A DNA stretch of 27,209 bases, taken from Chara braunii. Lineage: Eukaryota > Streptophyta > Charophyceae > Charales > Characeae. The notes under the pieces were generated by a model that searched no databases, had not been told where the DNA came from, and worked only from the letters and a program-made list of their open reading frames with translations. A program made the translations under genes and the position numbers. Location of the stretch: assembly GCA_003427395.1 (NCBI GenBank), contig BFEA01000030.1:4078851-4106059 (forward strand). Reading direction: 5' to 3'. Positions 18,542-26,859 of the stretch are shown here, piece after piece (the stretch's first letter is position 1; each line of letters opens with the position of its first letter).

Positions 18542-18669
18542 ACCCCGTACCTACCGGTTGGGGCAGACGTTAACACGGTAGCCGAATCGGCCTGCCCCTC
18601 CGGTCCAAACTCATTCGAACCCGAGGAGTATGAAAAATGCGGTAGGTACTACCGCACTGGTGGTTTAAC
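18535..18669. mobile_element. MITE, same family, tandem copy 3 of 3
   Basis: Starts TTTAAACCACCCCGTACCTA and ends GTAGGTACTACCGCACTGGTGGTTTAA, inverted with gaps. It shares the TTTAAA junction with copy 2. Confidence 0.6.
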
Positions 18670-19005
18670 AAGCCGGGAAACCACCTGGTTGTTTGCAGTA
18701 AGGTTCAATATGACAAATGAGATAACGACATTCACGTTTACAAAATGGGGGGTCGGTTAACCGGCTCTCTTATAGAAGAAAGAGAGAATCCGAGCGACCA
18801 TCCATAGACCAGAACAGAGATTGGGAGCAAATAGACCAGAAATGAGAGCACACAATGACACTCGAGTCTTCTCCCGAACGCGACCCGACAGGTCAGATTA
18901 AAATATTAAAATAACCCAGCCTGCCATAGCCAGCACTTGCAAAAAAGGTTAACGAAGCATGCGCGTCGTCAACATCCTGAAAGAGCAACTATCTGATGAT
19001 GGCGC
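18670..19005. other. Unassigned stretch beside the ribozyme-like motif
   Basis: No gene. A short palindrome GGTTAACC lies at 18757-18764. If the Penelope-like element ends here it could include its terminal repeat, but no terminus was found. Confidence 0.3.
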
Positions 19006-19055
19006 GACCCTACGCCGCGTTTCGATCGGTCGCCAGCCGGTCGTCATCAGGGGTC
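19006..19055 (-). ncRNA. Hammerhead-ribozyme-like motif (type I layout)
   Basis: On the minus strand: stem I GACCC (19055-19051) pairs with GGGTC (19010-19006). The core CTGATGA is at 19050-19044. Stem II GACCGG/CCGATC (one mismatch) has a 7-nt loop. GAAA follows at 19023-19020. Stem III is ACG/CGT with loop CGG, and the predicted cleavage base A (triplet GTA) is at 19011. A short stem III and open stem I are typical of hammerheads in Penelope-like elements. Departures from canon: an extra C at 19043 between the core and stem II, and the stem II mismatch, so activity is doubtful. Confidence 0.6.
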
Positions 19056-19750
19056 ATATCACGTCGCGGTTGAGGAGGATGAGACTTGTTTCATCGTACC
19101 TATTTGTAGCTCCAAAGACCGCGGAATAGACCGGCCCAGAGGCGTCAACAAGAATCCAAATGAAGATAAAAGAAAAGGAAAGACCGAGAAGGACAAAGAA
19201 ATCAGAAGAAAACTCCGCTACAGAAATGAGAGGGAACCAGAACCAAGAAGTAGACCAGATTCAGATCCATGTACCAGGGCCACAATAGTGACTGAAATCA
19301 GTTGAACCGAAGCCCAGTCCTAGGGGAGCAGAAAAAACAGATCGAAGCGTCAAAAGGAACAGAGAAGAAACAGAATCAAGGAATAGACCAAATTCAGATC
19401 CACCTTTGGACAACCGAAAGGACAAAAGGAAGAGAAACAGACTCGAAGCCCGACCTTCCTCAGAACAAGGCACTAATTCTAGGCTACAGATATAAGGTTC
19501 AAGGCTTCAGAATAACCACCGACATCTCATACACGCCTCTGTCCGTAGGAAAGGTTCGCAGACAGCAACATACTATTATCCACCGACCTGCGTCGACCGG
19601 CCCAAATTTTGAACGGGAGTTCCTAGCGTCAATACCATCCTACGCAAAAAAAGAAGAAAAATAGCCAAAAAAAAAAAAAAGAAACAAAAAACTCCTACTT
19701 ATCCATCCACTACCTTACCCCCACCCCGTGAGACACTCCACCCATCCATC
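19056..19750 (-). other. Probable downstream part of the Penelope-like element
   Basis: Between the RT relic and the hammerhead-like motif on the same strand. No GIY-YIG endonuclease motif could be read. A motif AGACCARATTCAGATCCA occurs twice in plus sense (about 19253 and 19386). A short A run lies at 19667-19680. Confidence 0.35.
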
Positions 19751-20400
19751 TCATACCCTACCAAACTTCGGAGAGAAGAGAATCAGCGCAGAGTCAAAGT
19801 ACCGGTCAGGAAATCCTCTCATTCTGAGCTCAACTTCCAGTGTGAGCAAAAAGGCAGCCTCCGCACCCCTCATTGTTGTGTACCTTTTTGCACAGTACAA
19901 AAAAGAGTAGATTACGGCCATTTTTTGCTGCTTGCTGGAGTATGTGCAGTAGTCCTGTAGATTCTGAAAGAGCAGAGTACGACATCGTACCACACCCTGG
20001 TTCTTGTGTGTAGCAGCACAAACAATACCCACTGGCCATTCTCGTACATTAATAACACAGCCCAGAAAATCCCAACTCCTTCCATTGCCAGTCCTCTCCA
20101 AAGTCAAGTTCTCGTGTAACATTTCTCAAAAAGCTAGATCACCTTCTCAGCTTTATCCTTTGACACCATGTCCTGTTTTTGGTATCGTACAAAAATGGAA
20201 ACATCATCCACAATCCGGCATCCATACGCGAGCCTTCCCATCGACCCAAGAGAGCTAATAAAGTGATATTCATGATAAGCACACAGGAGACAAGCGAGGG
20301 CTGGACTACATGCCTTCCCCATTGGCATGCCCATGCATTGCTGCAGAAGCACACCACAGGCAGAAACAAATGTACATCCAAGATCAAACCTGACAAACTA
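19751..20400 (-). pseudogene. Penelope-like reverse transcriptase relic
   Basis: Minus-strand RT palm and thumb pieces. The block LLQQCMGMPMGKACSPALA resembles the GxPMGxxxSPxLA motif of Penelope-like RTs. AYHEYHF and the catalytic box CRIVDDVSIFV follow. After a TAG (near 20135) and a frameshift come LTLERTGNGRSWDFLGCVI and the thumb segment with YTTMRGAEAAF then ELRMRGFP, like the RGYP end of these RTs. The upstream part (FDRRQSNLKKLL) is also broken by stops. Penelope-like elements copy RNA by target-primed synthesis. This copy is decayed and partial. The hammerhead-like motif downstream on the same strand supports the assignment. Confidence 0.65.
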
Positions 20401-20746
20401 ATAACTTCTTCAAATTTGACTGCCGCCTATCAAAATCACCTGGCCGGGCGTCTCTTTACAAGTTGTTATTGTCTTCCCCTACTGAGAAGCCTCGGCAAAG
20501 CTTTTGCACGACTGGGAAATGAGAAGCTGTCTCCTCGGGAGCAGTGGCCGAGGCTCTTCCAGCCCTAATGGGAAGAGGCGTGTGTATGCGGTGTAATAGA
20601 CTTGATAATCTAAGCCTTGGGCACTGGGGCCCTGTTTAATAAAAAAAAAAAGAAAAAAAAGAAAAGAACTTGACAGTGTGTTTTTCAGCTGAAGGTCATT
20701 AAGCCCTGCTGTATCCCAACCCTATCCTTAAGAAGAAGAAAAAAAG
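20401..20746. other. Stretch with a SINE/LINE-like 3' end and A-rich tail
   Basis: CCTTGGGCACTGGGGCCC (20616-20633) followed by an A-rich tail (20639-20665) matches, in the opposite sense, the sequence beside the T run at 24025-24090 (CTTGGGCACTGGGCGCG). This suggests a shared retroposon 3' end. No gene. Confidence 0.45.
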
Positions 20747-20875
20747 AGTCCCCTCACTACGAGGAGTGATAAGAGCATCCCCCCGCTAGCGGGTTTTATG
20801 GTTACTCCAATCTATTTGTGGGGAGCTGCACCTGCTGGAAAACGGGTCCAGCGTCCCATTATACAACGATCCCAA
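20747..20875 (-). repeat. Structured SINE-like repeat, minus copy
   Basis: Hairpin core at 20834-20852: stem GCTGGA/TCCAGC perfect, loop CCCGTTT in the element's sense. The AATAGATTGGAG block and the GGATGCTCTTATCACTCC motif of the second hairpin are both present, in the same order as at 14118-14245. Confidence 0.6.
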
Positions 20876-21172
20876 CCCTATCCAAGCTTCCGAAGTACAG
20901 ACCGTCAGTGGGTAAGGTAATCCTGCTGGGTAGACTCTCTGAATTGGGCGTGTAGAAGATTGCATGAGCCTGGCGTCCAAAGTTCCTGTACGGCAAGGTT
21001 ACGTCTGCTTCCGCTTCCATTAGGGCTGGGAGGTCGCCCCAGCCCTGGTGCTTGTCACTGCTGTCTGGTCCAAGTTGCCCTCAATACTGGTAGGGTGATG
21101 GTCCTGAGTGCTGGTCACACTGAAGTAGGATAGTAGGGACAGTGGTGCGCTGGGAGTATTACCGTGGGGATG
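20876..21172. other. Unassigned stretch
   Basis: No gene or clear repeat terminus seen. Confidence 0.3.
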
Positions 21173-21284
21173 GGTACTGTAGGTGGCCTATCCTGTCAGG
21201 ACAACCACTGGCTGCCGCTACCAGCAATCACCGCGGGTACTGTAGGTGGCCTATCTTGTCAGGACAACCATTGGCTGTCGCTAC
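21173..21284 (+). repeat. Direct repeat of about 49 bp, 63-bp spacing
   Basis: GGTACTGTAGGTGGCCTATC...AGGACAACCAYTGGCTG is present at about 21173-21221 and 21236-21284 with three or four differences. Confidence 0.8.
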
Positions 21285-21347
21285 AACACACTGGGCTTTC
21301 TAAAAAAGGAAAAAAAAAGGCATCTGGGCTGTCAAGCCAGAAGTTGC

Positions 21348-21358
21348 CGGTTCGATTC
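21348..21358 (+). promoter_or_regulatory. B-box of a tRNA-derived repeat
   Basis: GGTTCGATTCC matches the RNA polymerase III B-box consensus exactly. It is preceded by CTGGGCTGTCAAGCCAG, which could be an imperfect anticodon-arm-like hairpin. No full cloverleaf, so it is read as a SINE fragment. Confidence 0.5.
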
Positions 21359-21551
21359 CTTGCAGGATCGACCAGAGCAAAAAGTACAGACGTACTTCAC
21401 CGCAGTAACTAGCCGGGAAATTGTACCCGGACCAGGTGGGTGCATGTGCAAAGGGCCACAGGCCCTGTAGGATGGTCTCGAGCGGTGTCGTGTGGGGAGA
21501 GTGAGGTCTGGCCGCAGCCGTGCAGGGGCGGGTTGGATATCACGAGCGGTA

Positions 21552-21893
21552 TGATTCTACTTCTGAACACCGCATCACGGCTGCAGTGGTTAAGGCACCC
21601 GACTGCTGACCCAGAGATCCCCCGTTCAGTTCCTCGCATGGTCAACCCTATCGAACCCTATCCAACGTTACCAACCCTACCTATGACAACGGCAGACACA
21701 TTGATGAGAGTAGTAGTTAACGTGATTCCACTTCTGAACACCGCATCACGGCTGCAGTGGTTAAGGCACCCGGCTGCTGAGCCAGAGATCGCCCGTTCAA
21801 TTCCTCGCATGGTCAACCCTATCGAACCCTATCCAACGTTACCCAACCCTACCTACGACAACTGCAGACACATTGATGAGAGTAGTAGTTAAC
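21552..21893 (+). repeat. Tandem pair of tRNA-derived SINE-like units (171 bp each)
   Basis: Units 21552-21722 and 21723-21893 are near-identical. Each has an A-box-like CTGCAGTGGTTAAGGC (near 21581 and 21752) and a B-box-like CGTTCARTTCC (21623-21633 and 21794-21804), spaced as in tRNA genes, then CAACCCTATCGAACCCTATC. The head-to-tail arrangement without poly(A) suggests local duplication. Confidence 0.7.
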
Positions 21894-22083
21894 GGACGGC
21901 TCGGGAGATACAAGTCGGAACGGATGAGGACTGCAGTGATGGGGGAGAAGGATGTCTCGGGAGAAAGGCCGGCAATGGAGGAAGGTTGGTGATCCGATTG
22001 AGAGAGGCCGACGATGGGCGAGGTGAGCGCATTCCTCCATGGAGCGGCACAGCGAGACAGGCAACAGGAGGAGGTGGGCGATT

Positions 22084-22190
22084 GACACATCATCATCATC
22101 ATCATCATCATCAGCGTCATCATCATCATTATCATAATCATCGTCATCACGATCCCCATCATCACCATATCTTCATCATTCCCACCTGTG
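22084..22190 (+). repeat. (CAT)n-like repeat
   Basis: Imperfect CAT/ATC triplets. The open frames giving poly-His or poly-Met here are artefacts. Confidence 0.9.
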
Positions 22191-22348
22191 TCTCCGAGAT
22201 GCAGTTGAACGGAGAGCTTGTGAACACAAGGTGTAGGTGGAGTACCAGACCAGACGTGGCAAGGAAGGCATGAATCAACATCTTCCCTGTATTTACGTTG
22301 ATTACTGACGACGTCCGACGTACTTACCAGCACATGTGGAGAGTCTAA

Positions 22349-22776
22349 GGGCGTCATTAGACACTCCTATTGAAATCCTTGGGCAATAGGAAAGATTCCT
22401 AATGGCTCAAAAGGAAATTTGGGCCCTTCGTGTTGGGGACGTCGCCCGAGGACATTTCCTAAGAGCGATGTCAGAAGAAGAAAAAAAGAAGAGAAAAAAA
22501 AAAACAGTTGTGCTTCAGGCCTTCAGCCAATAGGATGACGCCACGATCCAGATTCTCGGGTGTAACGTCTGTCTACCCATGTGCCCTCTCCTCTCCGTGA
22601 AACGCGGATTCCTTGTGCCCAAGGGTAGGAAGAAATGGCTGGGGAAATTCCTATTGCCCAAGGAATTTCCTTACCAGTGTTTTCACTTCTTTTTTTTCCA
22701 ATTGCGTCCCCGAGGATAGGTGGAACGAGCAATTACCTGGGGATTTCGCGTCCCCGAGGAGTGTCTAACGACGCCC
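22349..22776. mobile_element. PIF/Harbinger-type MITE (428 bp)
   Basis: Terminal inverted repeats GGGCGTCATTAGACACTCCT and, from the right end, GGGCGTCGTTAGACACTCCT differ at one base. TAA flanks both sides (22346-22348 and 22777-22779), the 3-bp duplication typical of PIF/Harbinger. Internal inverted blocks around CCTTGGGCAATAGGAA (22377 and 22652) lie near the two ends. No transposase frame, so non-autonomous. Confidence 0.8.
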
Positions 22777-22799
22777 TAAGTCCAGTATGGACCTGCAAA

Positions 22800-22900
22800 T
22801 CTTATTCTTTTTCTTTTTTTTTCTTTTTTTTTGTCAAAGCGAAAAGCTCCCATTTATTCATGGGAAGCAGCACCTGCTGGGAACCGGGCCCAGTGTCCCA
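22800..22900 (-). repeat. Structured SINE-like repeat, minus copy
   Basis: Core at 22876-22894: GCTGGG, 7-nt loop, CCCAGT (5 of 6 pairs). The sense strand continues with CAGGTGCTGCTTCCCATGAATAAATGGGAGC and ends in an A-rich tail (T-rich 22804-22832 on plus). Confidence 0.6.
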
Positions 22901-22979
22901 TCTTAGAATTTTACAGAAAAGATTGGGTTACACATTCCTCCTTCCTTGCAATCTTTTCCCCATCATCTTTCCCATGTTT

Positions 22980-23100
22980 TTGTCCTCGTCTTCCTCCTCC
23001 TCGTCATCCTACCCCTACCACTTCGTTGTCATCGTCATTATCATCATCATAGTCCCAACGTCATTATCGTGAGTTGCTCATCGTCATCATCATATTTATT
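22980..23100 (+). repeat. (TCATC)/(TCC) low-complexity stretch
   Basis: Imperfect TCATCATC and CCTCCTC repeats. No coding meaning is given to the open frames. Confidence 0.8.
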
Positions 23101-23297
23101 CTCTGGCCCCCCTTCGCCTTCTTCCATTTGGTATCTTCCTCCTCACTCCCGCATTGGCCTCATCACCGCCCATATCATTATCACGATCACATGATTGACA
23201 CATCTATCATCCTCAGTGAGCTGGCGAGTGAGCGAGCGAGAGAGAGAGGAATGGCGGGGGAGGTGGAAGAGGAGCTGGAGGAGGCGGAGGGGGAGCC

Positions 23298-23326
23298 GAG
23301 GTGGAGGTGGAGGTGGAGGTGGAGGT
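23298..23326 (+). repeat. (GGAGGT)n minisatellite
   Basis: About four to five copies of GAGGTG. Confidence 0.9.
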
Positions 23327-23400
23327 AGATTCCTTGATTAAGTGAACTATCGACCATAATGACGATCATTTATTTATTTATTTATTTTGAACAACGACCG

Positions 23401-23460
23401 GGGTTCCTACTAGGAGCGGTGATACGAGCATTCCCTCCTACTAGGTCCTCCAGTTGCTCA
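23401..23460 (-). repeat. Fragment of the structured SINE-like repeat (second hairpin)
   Basis: Stem CCTACTAGGAG/CTCCTACTAGG (23406-23416 with 23436-23446, one central mismatch) around a loop holding GGTGATACGAGCATTCC. This is the reverse of GGATGCTCTTATCACC in the 14118 copy. Confidence 0.5.
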
Positions 23461-23739
23461 ATTGCCCACAAAGGAGTAGTATCTCAGGACTCCGAGTATT
23501 CTCTGGTTATAGAATCTTAGTATGTCAGGATGATGCATGGGGCCTAATTACACGTTTTGCCATGGGTACAAATTTTCCTTTTGAAGACTGTGAAAACATC
23601 AATGGCCGAGGCAATGGTAAGGGCTACGATGATAAGTTCGCTGCGGTTATGGGGATGACGGCATGGGTGACGACGATGAAGTTTGCTGCATGTGAAGGAT
23701 GATTGCAACGATGGACTGTTGCTCGGACAAAACACATTA
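23461..23739. other. Unassigned stretch
   Basis: An 82-codon open frame (23454-23702) has no recognised domain. Nothing else seen. Confidence 0.3.
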
Positions 23740-23862
23740 GGGCATACTACACTAGCACTTTTATACTTTATATTTTTGGACAGAATCGGGGCCACGTGCA
23801 TAGAGGTTCGGCCGGAAACGCAGTCAGACACATTTCCGGTAGTGCTAGTGTGAGTACGTCCT
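23740..23862. mobile_element. MITE of the CACACTAG family
   Basis: GGGCATACTACACTAGCACT at the left and AGTGCTAGTGTGAGTACGTCC at the right are inverted (one base missing on the left). About 123 bp, no coding capacity. Confidence 0.65.
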
Positions 23863-24024
23863 TAGAGTGGCCCGAGCCGAAGGTGGCGTGCTCTATCCTA
23901 AACTTCATCCAAATCTCTGCCATCAATCTTGGCATTTTTTTTTATTATTATTTTTATTTCCCCGAAGGACTTCTGTGGCGGTTTGTTGTTGCATGAGTAG
24001 TTCTCCCCATGTTTTCTGAATTAC

Positions 24025-24170
24025 TTTTTTTTTTTTTTTTTTTTTTTTTACAAAAAACGCGCCCAGTGCCCAAGGTTGATAGTATCGATGAAGTTGTTTG
24101 AGGCCGGGGTCCTCACAGTCTGCCCGGAGAAAACACCGAAAAAAGCTGAGAACCGGGCTCAGCGTCCCTC
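24025..24170 (-). repeat. Structured SINE-like repeat with long A tail, minus copy
   Basis: In minus sense it reads GGGACGCTGAG, hairpin core at 24163-24145 (stem GCTGAG/CTCAGC, loop CCCGGTT), about 60 bp of unique body, ACCTTGGGCACTGGGCGCG, and then an A tail of about 25 (T run 24025-24049 on plus). The A tail identifies the transcript's 3' end. Confidence 0.65.
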
Positions 24171-24324
24171 TTTTGAAAATGAAGATGATTATGATGTTGA
24201 TACTAGTGACCTTATGCTTATGTAGTAAGCTATGAATTACTACCTCAAGTGTTCTCAGATTGTTCGCAGCGAAAGCCGGGTAATGGCCCCAGTAATATCT
24301 CAAATGATTTGAATAATTCTATAT

Positions 24325-24412
24325 GGGACGCTGGGCCCGCTTCCCAGCACGTGCTGCTCCCCACGGATAGACTGGAGCATTTGTTTCCAAAAAAAAAAAA
24401 AAAAAAAAAAAA
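24325..24412 (+). repeat. Structured SINE-like repeat, plus copy with A tail
   Basis: GGGACGCTGGG, a perfect core at 24330-24348 (stem GCTGGG/CCCAGC, loop CCCGCTT), CGTGCTGCTCCCCACGGATAGACTGGAGC, then about 23 A (24390-24412). Confidence 0.7.
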
Positions 24413-24654
24413 TCTTGGTAAATCGATGGCTGAGATCTGGATATCGAAAAAAAGGGGGTCACTGACCCCTGACTTCTTTTTTGGAAGGGGCTTCGTGTCG
24501 TGCAGGACCGTCCCGGGGTCATCAGGGTCCCTATGGGATTCGAAAAGGCCCGGTTGAACCTGGGCGCTGAGGCCGCCCGTAACCCCGACCAGACAACGCG
24601 GCCTTTCTGGGCAGGTGAGGGCAGCCTTTGCACCCGGAAAAATAACGCAGTGTT

Positions 24655-24712
24655 TTTTTGTTTTTTTTTTAACCCCCTTCCTATTATACAAGCCGGGAAA
24701 CAGGCTCAGCGT
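24655..24712 (-). repeat. Truncated SINE-like core, minus copy
   Basis: Core at 24692-24710 with imperfect stem, 7-nt loop, followed in its own sense by an A-rich tail (T runs 24652-24670 on plus). Confidence 0.4.
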
Positions 24713-24731
24713 TATTTGTTAGTGTGTCCTC

Positions 24732-24844
24732 TGTACTGCCGTCTTCACCCGAATAGAATGCCCGGTCATTATAGCTGTATTTGGCAAACTTTCGGTCCAG
24801 ATGCAGCGATAATGACCGGGAGTTCTATTCGGGTGAAGACGGTA
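24732..24844. mobile_element. MITE, CCGTCTTCACCCGAA family
   Basis: About 113 bp. Left GCCGTCTTCACCCGAATAGA and right (reverse complement) ACCGTCTTCACCCGAATAGA are inverted over about 40 bp. TA lies at both borders. Closely matches the insert at 2404-2504. Confidence 0.75.
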
Positions 24845-25817
24845 GTTCTTAGTACTTCGAAGCAATAACTTTGTAGGCAATATTTGTAACAAGTACTTTG
24901 TACGCCTAATAGATGATCTGGTACCATTTACTGGCATTTTAAATTTTAATATGCATTTTTTATCATTTTTATGGACTTTCTTTTTTTTCAATCTATTGGG
25001 AATGCTCATGTCAAGCATGTCATGGAATCAATCATGGGGAGCATATGTGGATGTACCTTGCCCACTGCGTGCAGATGCGAAGCGTTTGCTCTGGCTAGCA
25101 GAGTATCATGTGATCAACTCCACCCACGTGAAGCACCAATGAATGTTTCTTTTTCTTTTTATTTTTTTCCCAATCAATGGTTCATGTGCGAGGCTAAAGG
25201 CCTCGGTAAGCCCTACTGGGCCTTGTTTCAGCAAGAACGGCCGCCCTAAGGGAAGCCAGGCCTGACAAGTGACAAGAGGCGTAATTTGTGTTTCAACTTT
25301 CAACGCAGCTGGGAAAATTCAGGCAGTTGTGCCACGTCAGTTGGTTGAATGCGCCCAGGCCCTGCCTGCCAATCTTTCGGGCCTTCAGGCCTTTTATCAG
25401 ATGAATTGGAAGCAGGTCCTGGACCAGACACAGTGCATGAACTGAACACAGGCCGACTGGGTATTTGGACATGGGTAACCTCCCCAGGCTCTGTGGAAGA
25501 TTCCCTGGGACAGGGGCTCAGCCACTTGGGGCCTACCGGAAGATTCCTGGGAGAGGCCCAGGCCAGCCAGGCAGCCCACGATTGGCAGCCTCACTCCATA
25601 AAGCAAAGGGCCTGGCTGCTGGCTGGACATTCGGGCACTTGCTGCATGCTGCGCTATTTGCACGCAAGTGCGCACGCGCTCACGGGCGAGCGAGGCAGAG
25701 AGCAGGCAGCCATAGCCAAGCTTGCCTGCCCATAGCTGGATGTTGCGCATGTTGGTCCTTGGGTGCACATGGCATCTGCGTGGGGGACTGAGGTTGTGAG
25801 TGAAGCGGGAGACATAC
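24845..25817. other. Unassigned stretch within the long intron
   Basis: A/T-rich to about 25180, then GC-rich with CCAGGCC-like repeats (25340-25620). Open frames (128 and 164 codons, overlapping on opposite strands) have no recognised domain. Confidence 0.35.
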
Positions 25818-25901
25818 CTGGTGCTTGATGCGAACGGCATTGGACGAGATCTGCTCGTACTTCGGGAAGCTGTTGACGTCACCAGCGGCATTGTAGATAG
25901 G
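25818..25901 (-). CDS. Possible exon on the minus strand, unknown product
   Basis: A 28-codon open stretch reads YNAAGDVNSFPKYEQISS then NAVRIKHQ and ends at CAG followed by GTATGT, a consensus donor. Composition looks coding. The left border is unclear, and no partner exon was found. The plus strand is also open here, so this is only a candidate. Confidence 0.22.
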
Positions 25902-26249
25902 CTAGATAGGATCTGTCATTCGTGGTCTGGGCGCTGAGCGCCAGATAGGGATTCGACATTGGTTCATTGCTGATGATGATGAGACTACTCCAACATTGCC
26001 ACTTGTGAGCTTTTGCTGTCACAGTGCTCTTTTTGGTGGAACTTGAGTTGCAATTCTGCTTTTGGTTCGAGATTTTCTGTGTATGATGCTGCTTGGTTTC
26101 TGGAATTCGCTATCGCTCATTTTCCTTGCGCATGCATCTAGATAAAAAAAGAGTAATAAACTGATTCAGTTTTATCTCAACTTATCTGTAACAAATTAAA
26201 ACAAATAAAAGTAATAAATTAGTCATAATCTGTATTCATTTGTTGTTAA
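25902..26249. other. Unassigned A/T-rich stretch
   Basis: No gene or repeat identified. Confidence 0.3.
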
Positions 26250-26290
26250 GGGGGGGGGGAGGGGGAAGGGGCACCTGGGGGAGGGGGAGG
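26250..26290 (+). repeat. G-run tract
   Basis: Five or more runs of 4-10 G within 41 bp, about 75 bp before the splice acceptor at 26364. Potential G-quadruplex. Confidence 0.8.
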
Positions 26291-26364
26291 TTGAACAAAG
26301 TGCTGTTTGTGGTTGTTCTGGATTGCAATTGAATTGAACCATGTGGGGTTTTCTTTATCTACAG

Positions 26365-26454
26365 AAAATGGTTTTTAGGAAATGGAATGAAGTAGCTTTG
26401 ACCGCAAGACGGGAACAGGAAGCGATAGAAGAGAAGCTGGAGCAGGAGATGACA
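26365..26454 (+). CDS. Exon of the SFI1-like gene
   Basis: A 90-bp exon starting and ending on codon borders. Acceptor TTTCTTTATCTACAG and donor GTGAGT are both good. It encodes KMVFRKWNEVALTARREQ then EAIEEKLEQEMT: one typical VFRKW repeat followed by a charged helix that could form a coiled coil. Phase zero matches the donor at 16236, giving an intron of 10,128 bp. Later exons must lie beyond 27209. Confidence 0.5.
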
Positions 26455-26539
26455 GTGAGTTCGGAGTCCATCTACGTGCCATCTTTCCTGCGTGTCTCTT
26501 GTTATGCCTTGCATCCTTCCTGGTTGTCGCTTGTTATGC

Positions 26540-26743
26540 CTACCGTCTTCCCCCGAACATAACACATATGCATTGTATTGGAGTTTTCAAAAAAAACATC
26601 GATGATTTAAATAGAGCACATATGCGATGTATTCGAATACCAGTTGTTCGAGTAGAACGCTATGCGTTGTATTCAAATGCAAATCAATCTATGCATTGCA
26701 TTCGTTTACAACACGTATGCGTTATGTTTGGGGGAAACGGTAG
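26540..26743. mobile_element. Longer MITE of the CTACCGTCTTC family
   Basis: CTACCGTCTTCCCCCGAACA at the left and, reverse-complemented, CTACCGTTTCCCCCAAACAT at the right are inverted over about 38 bp. TA is at both borders. The interior contains four degenerate direct repeats of an ATATGCRTTGTATTCGAAT unit spaced about 40-50 bp. Confidence 0.75.
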
Positions 26744-26859
26744 CTAGTTGTGTGTCATCTTTCCTGTGTTATGATCCTTGCTATATTGAAATGCAATGAC
26801 TCAAAGAAAGACAATGTCGTTCAATCCCTACACTTATAGAAATCGCTATTTGGCGCGCA

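Noticed and set aside
21320-21380. A functional tRNA gene
   Set aside because: Only the B-box and an imperfect arm are present. No acceptor stem or D arm could be paired.
21986-22273. Histidine-rich protein
   Set aside because: Comes from a CAT-triplet repeat; no start context or homology.
24500-24545. CTGATGA on the minus strand near 24520, considered as a hammerhead
   Set aside because: The downstream sequence has CGAAG rather than GAAA and no matching stem I or III.
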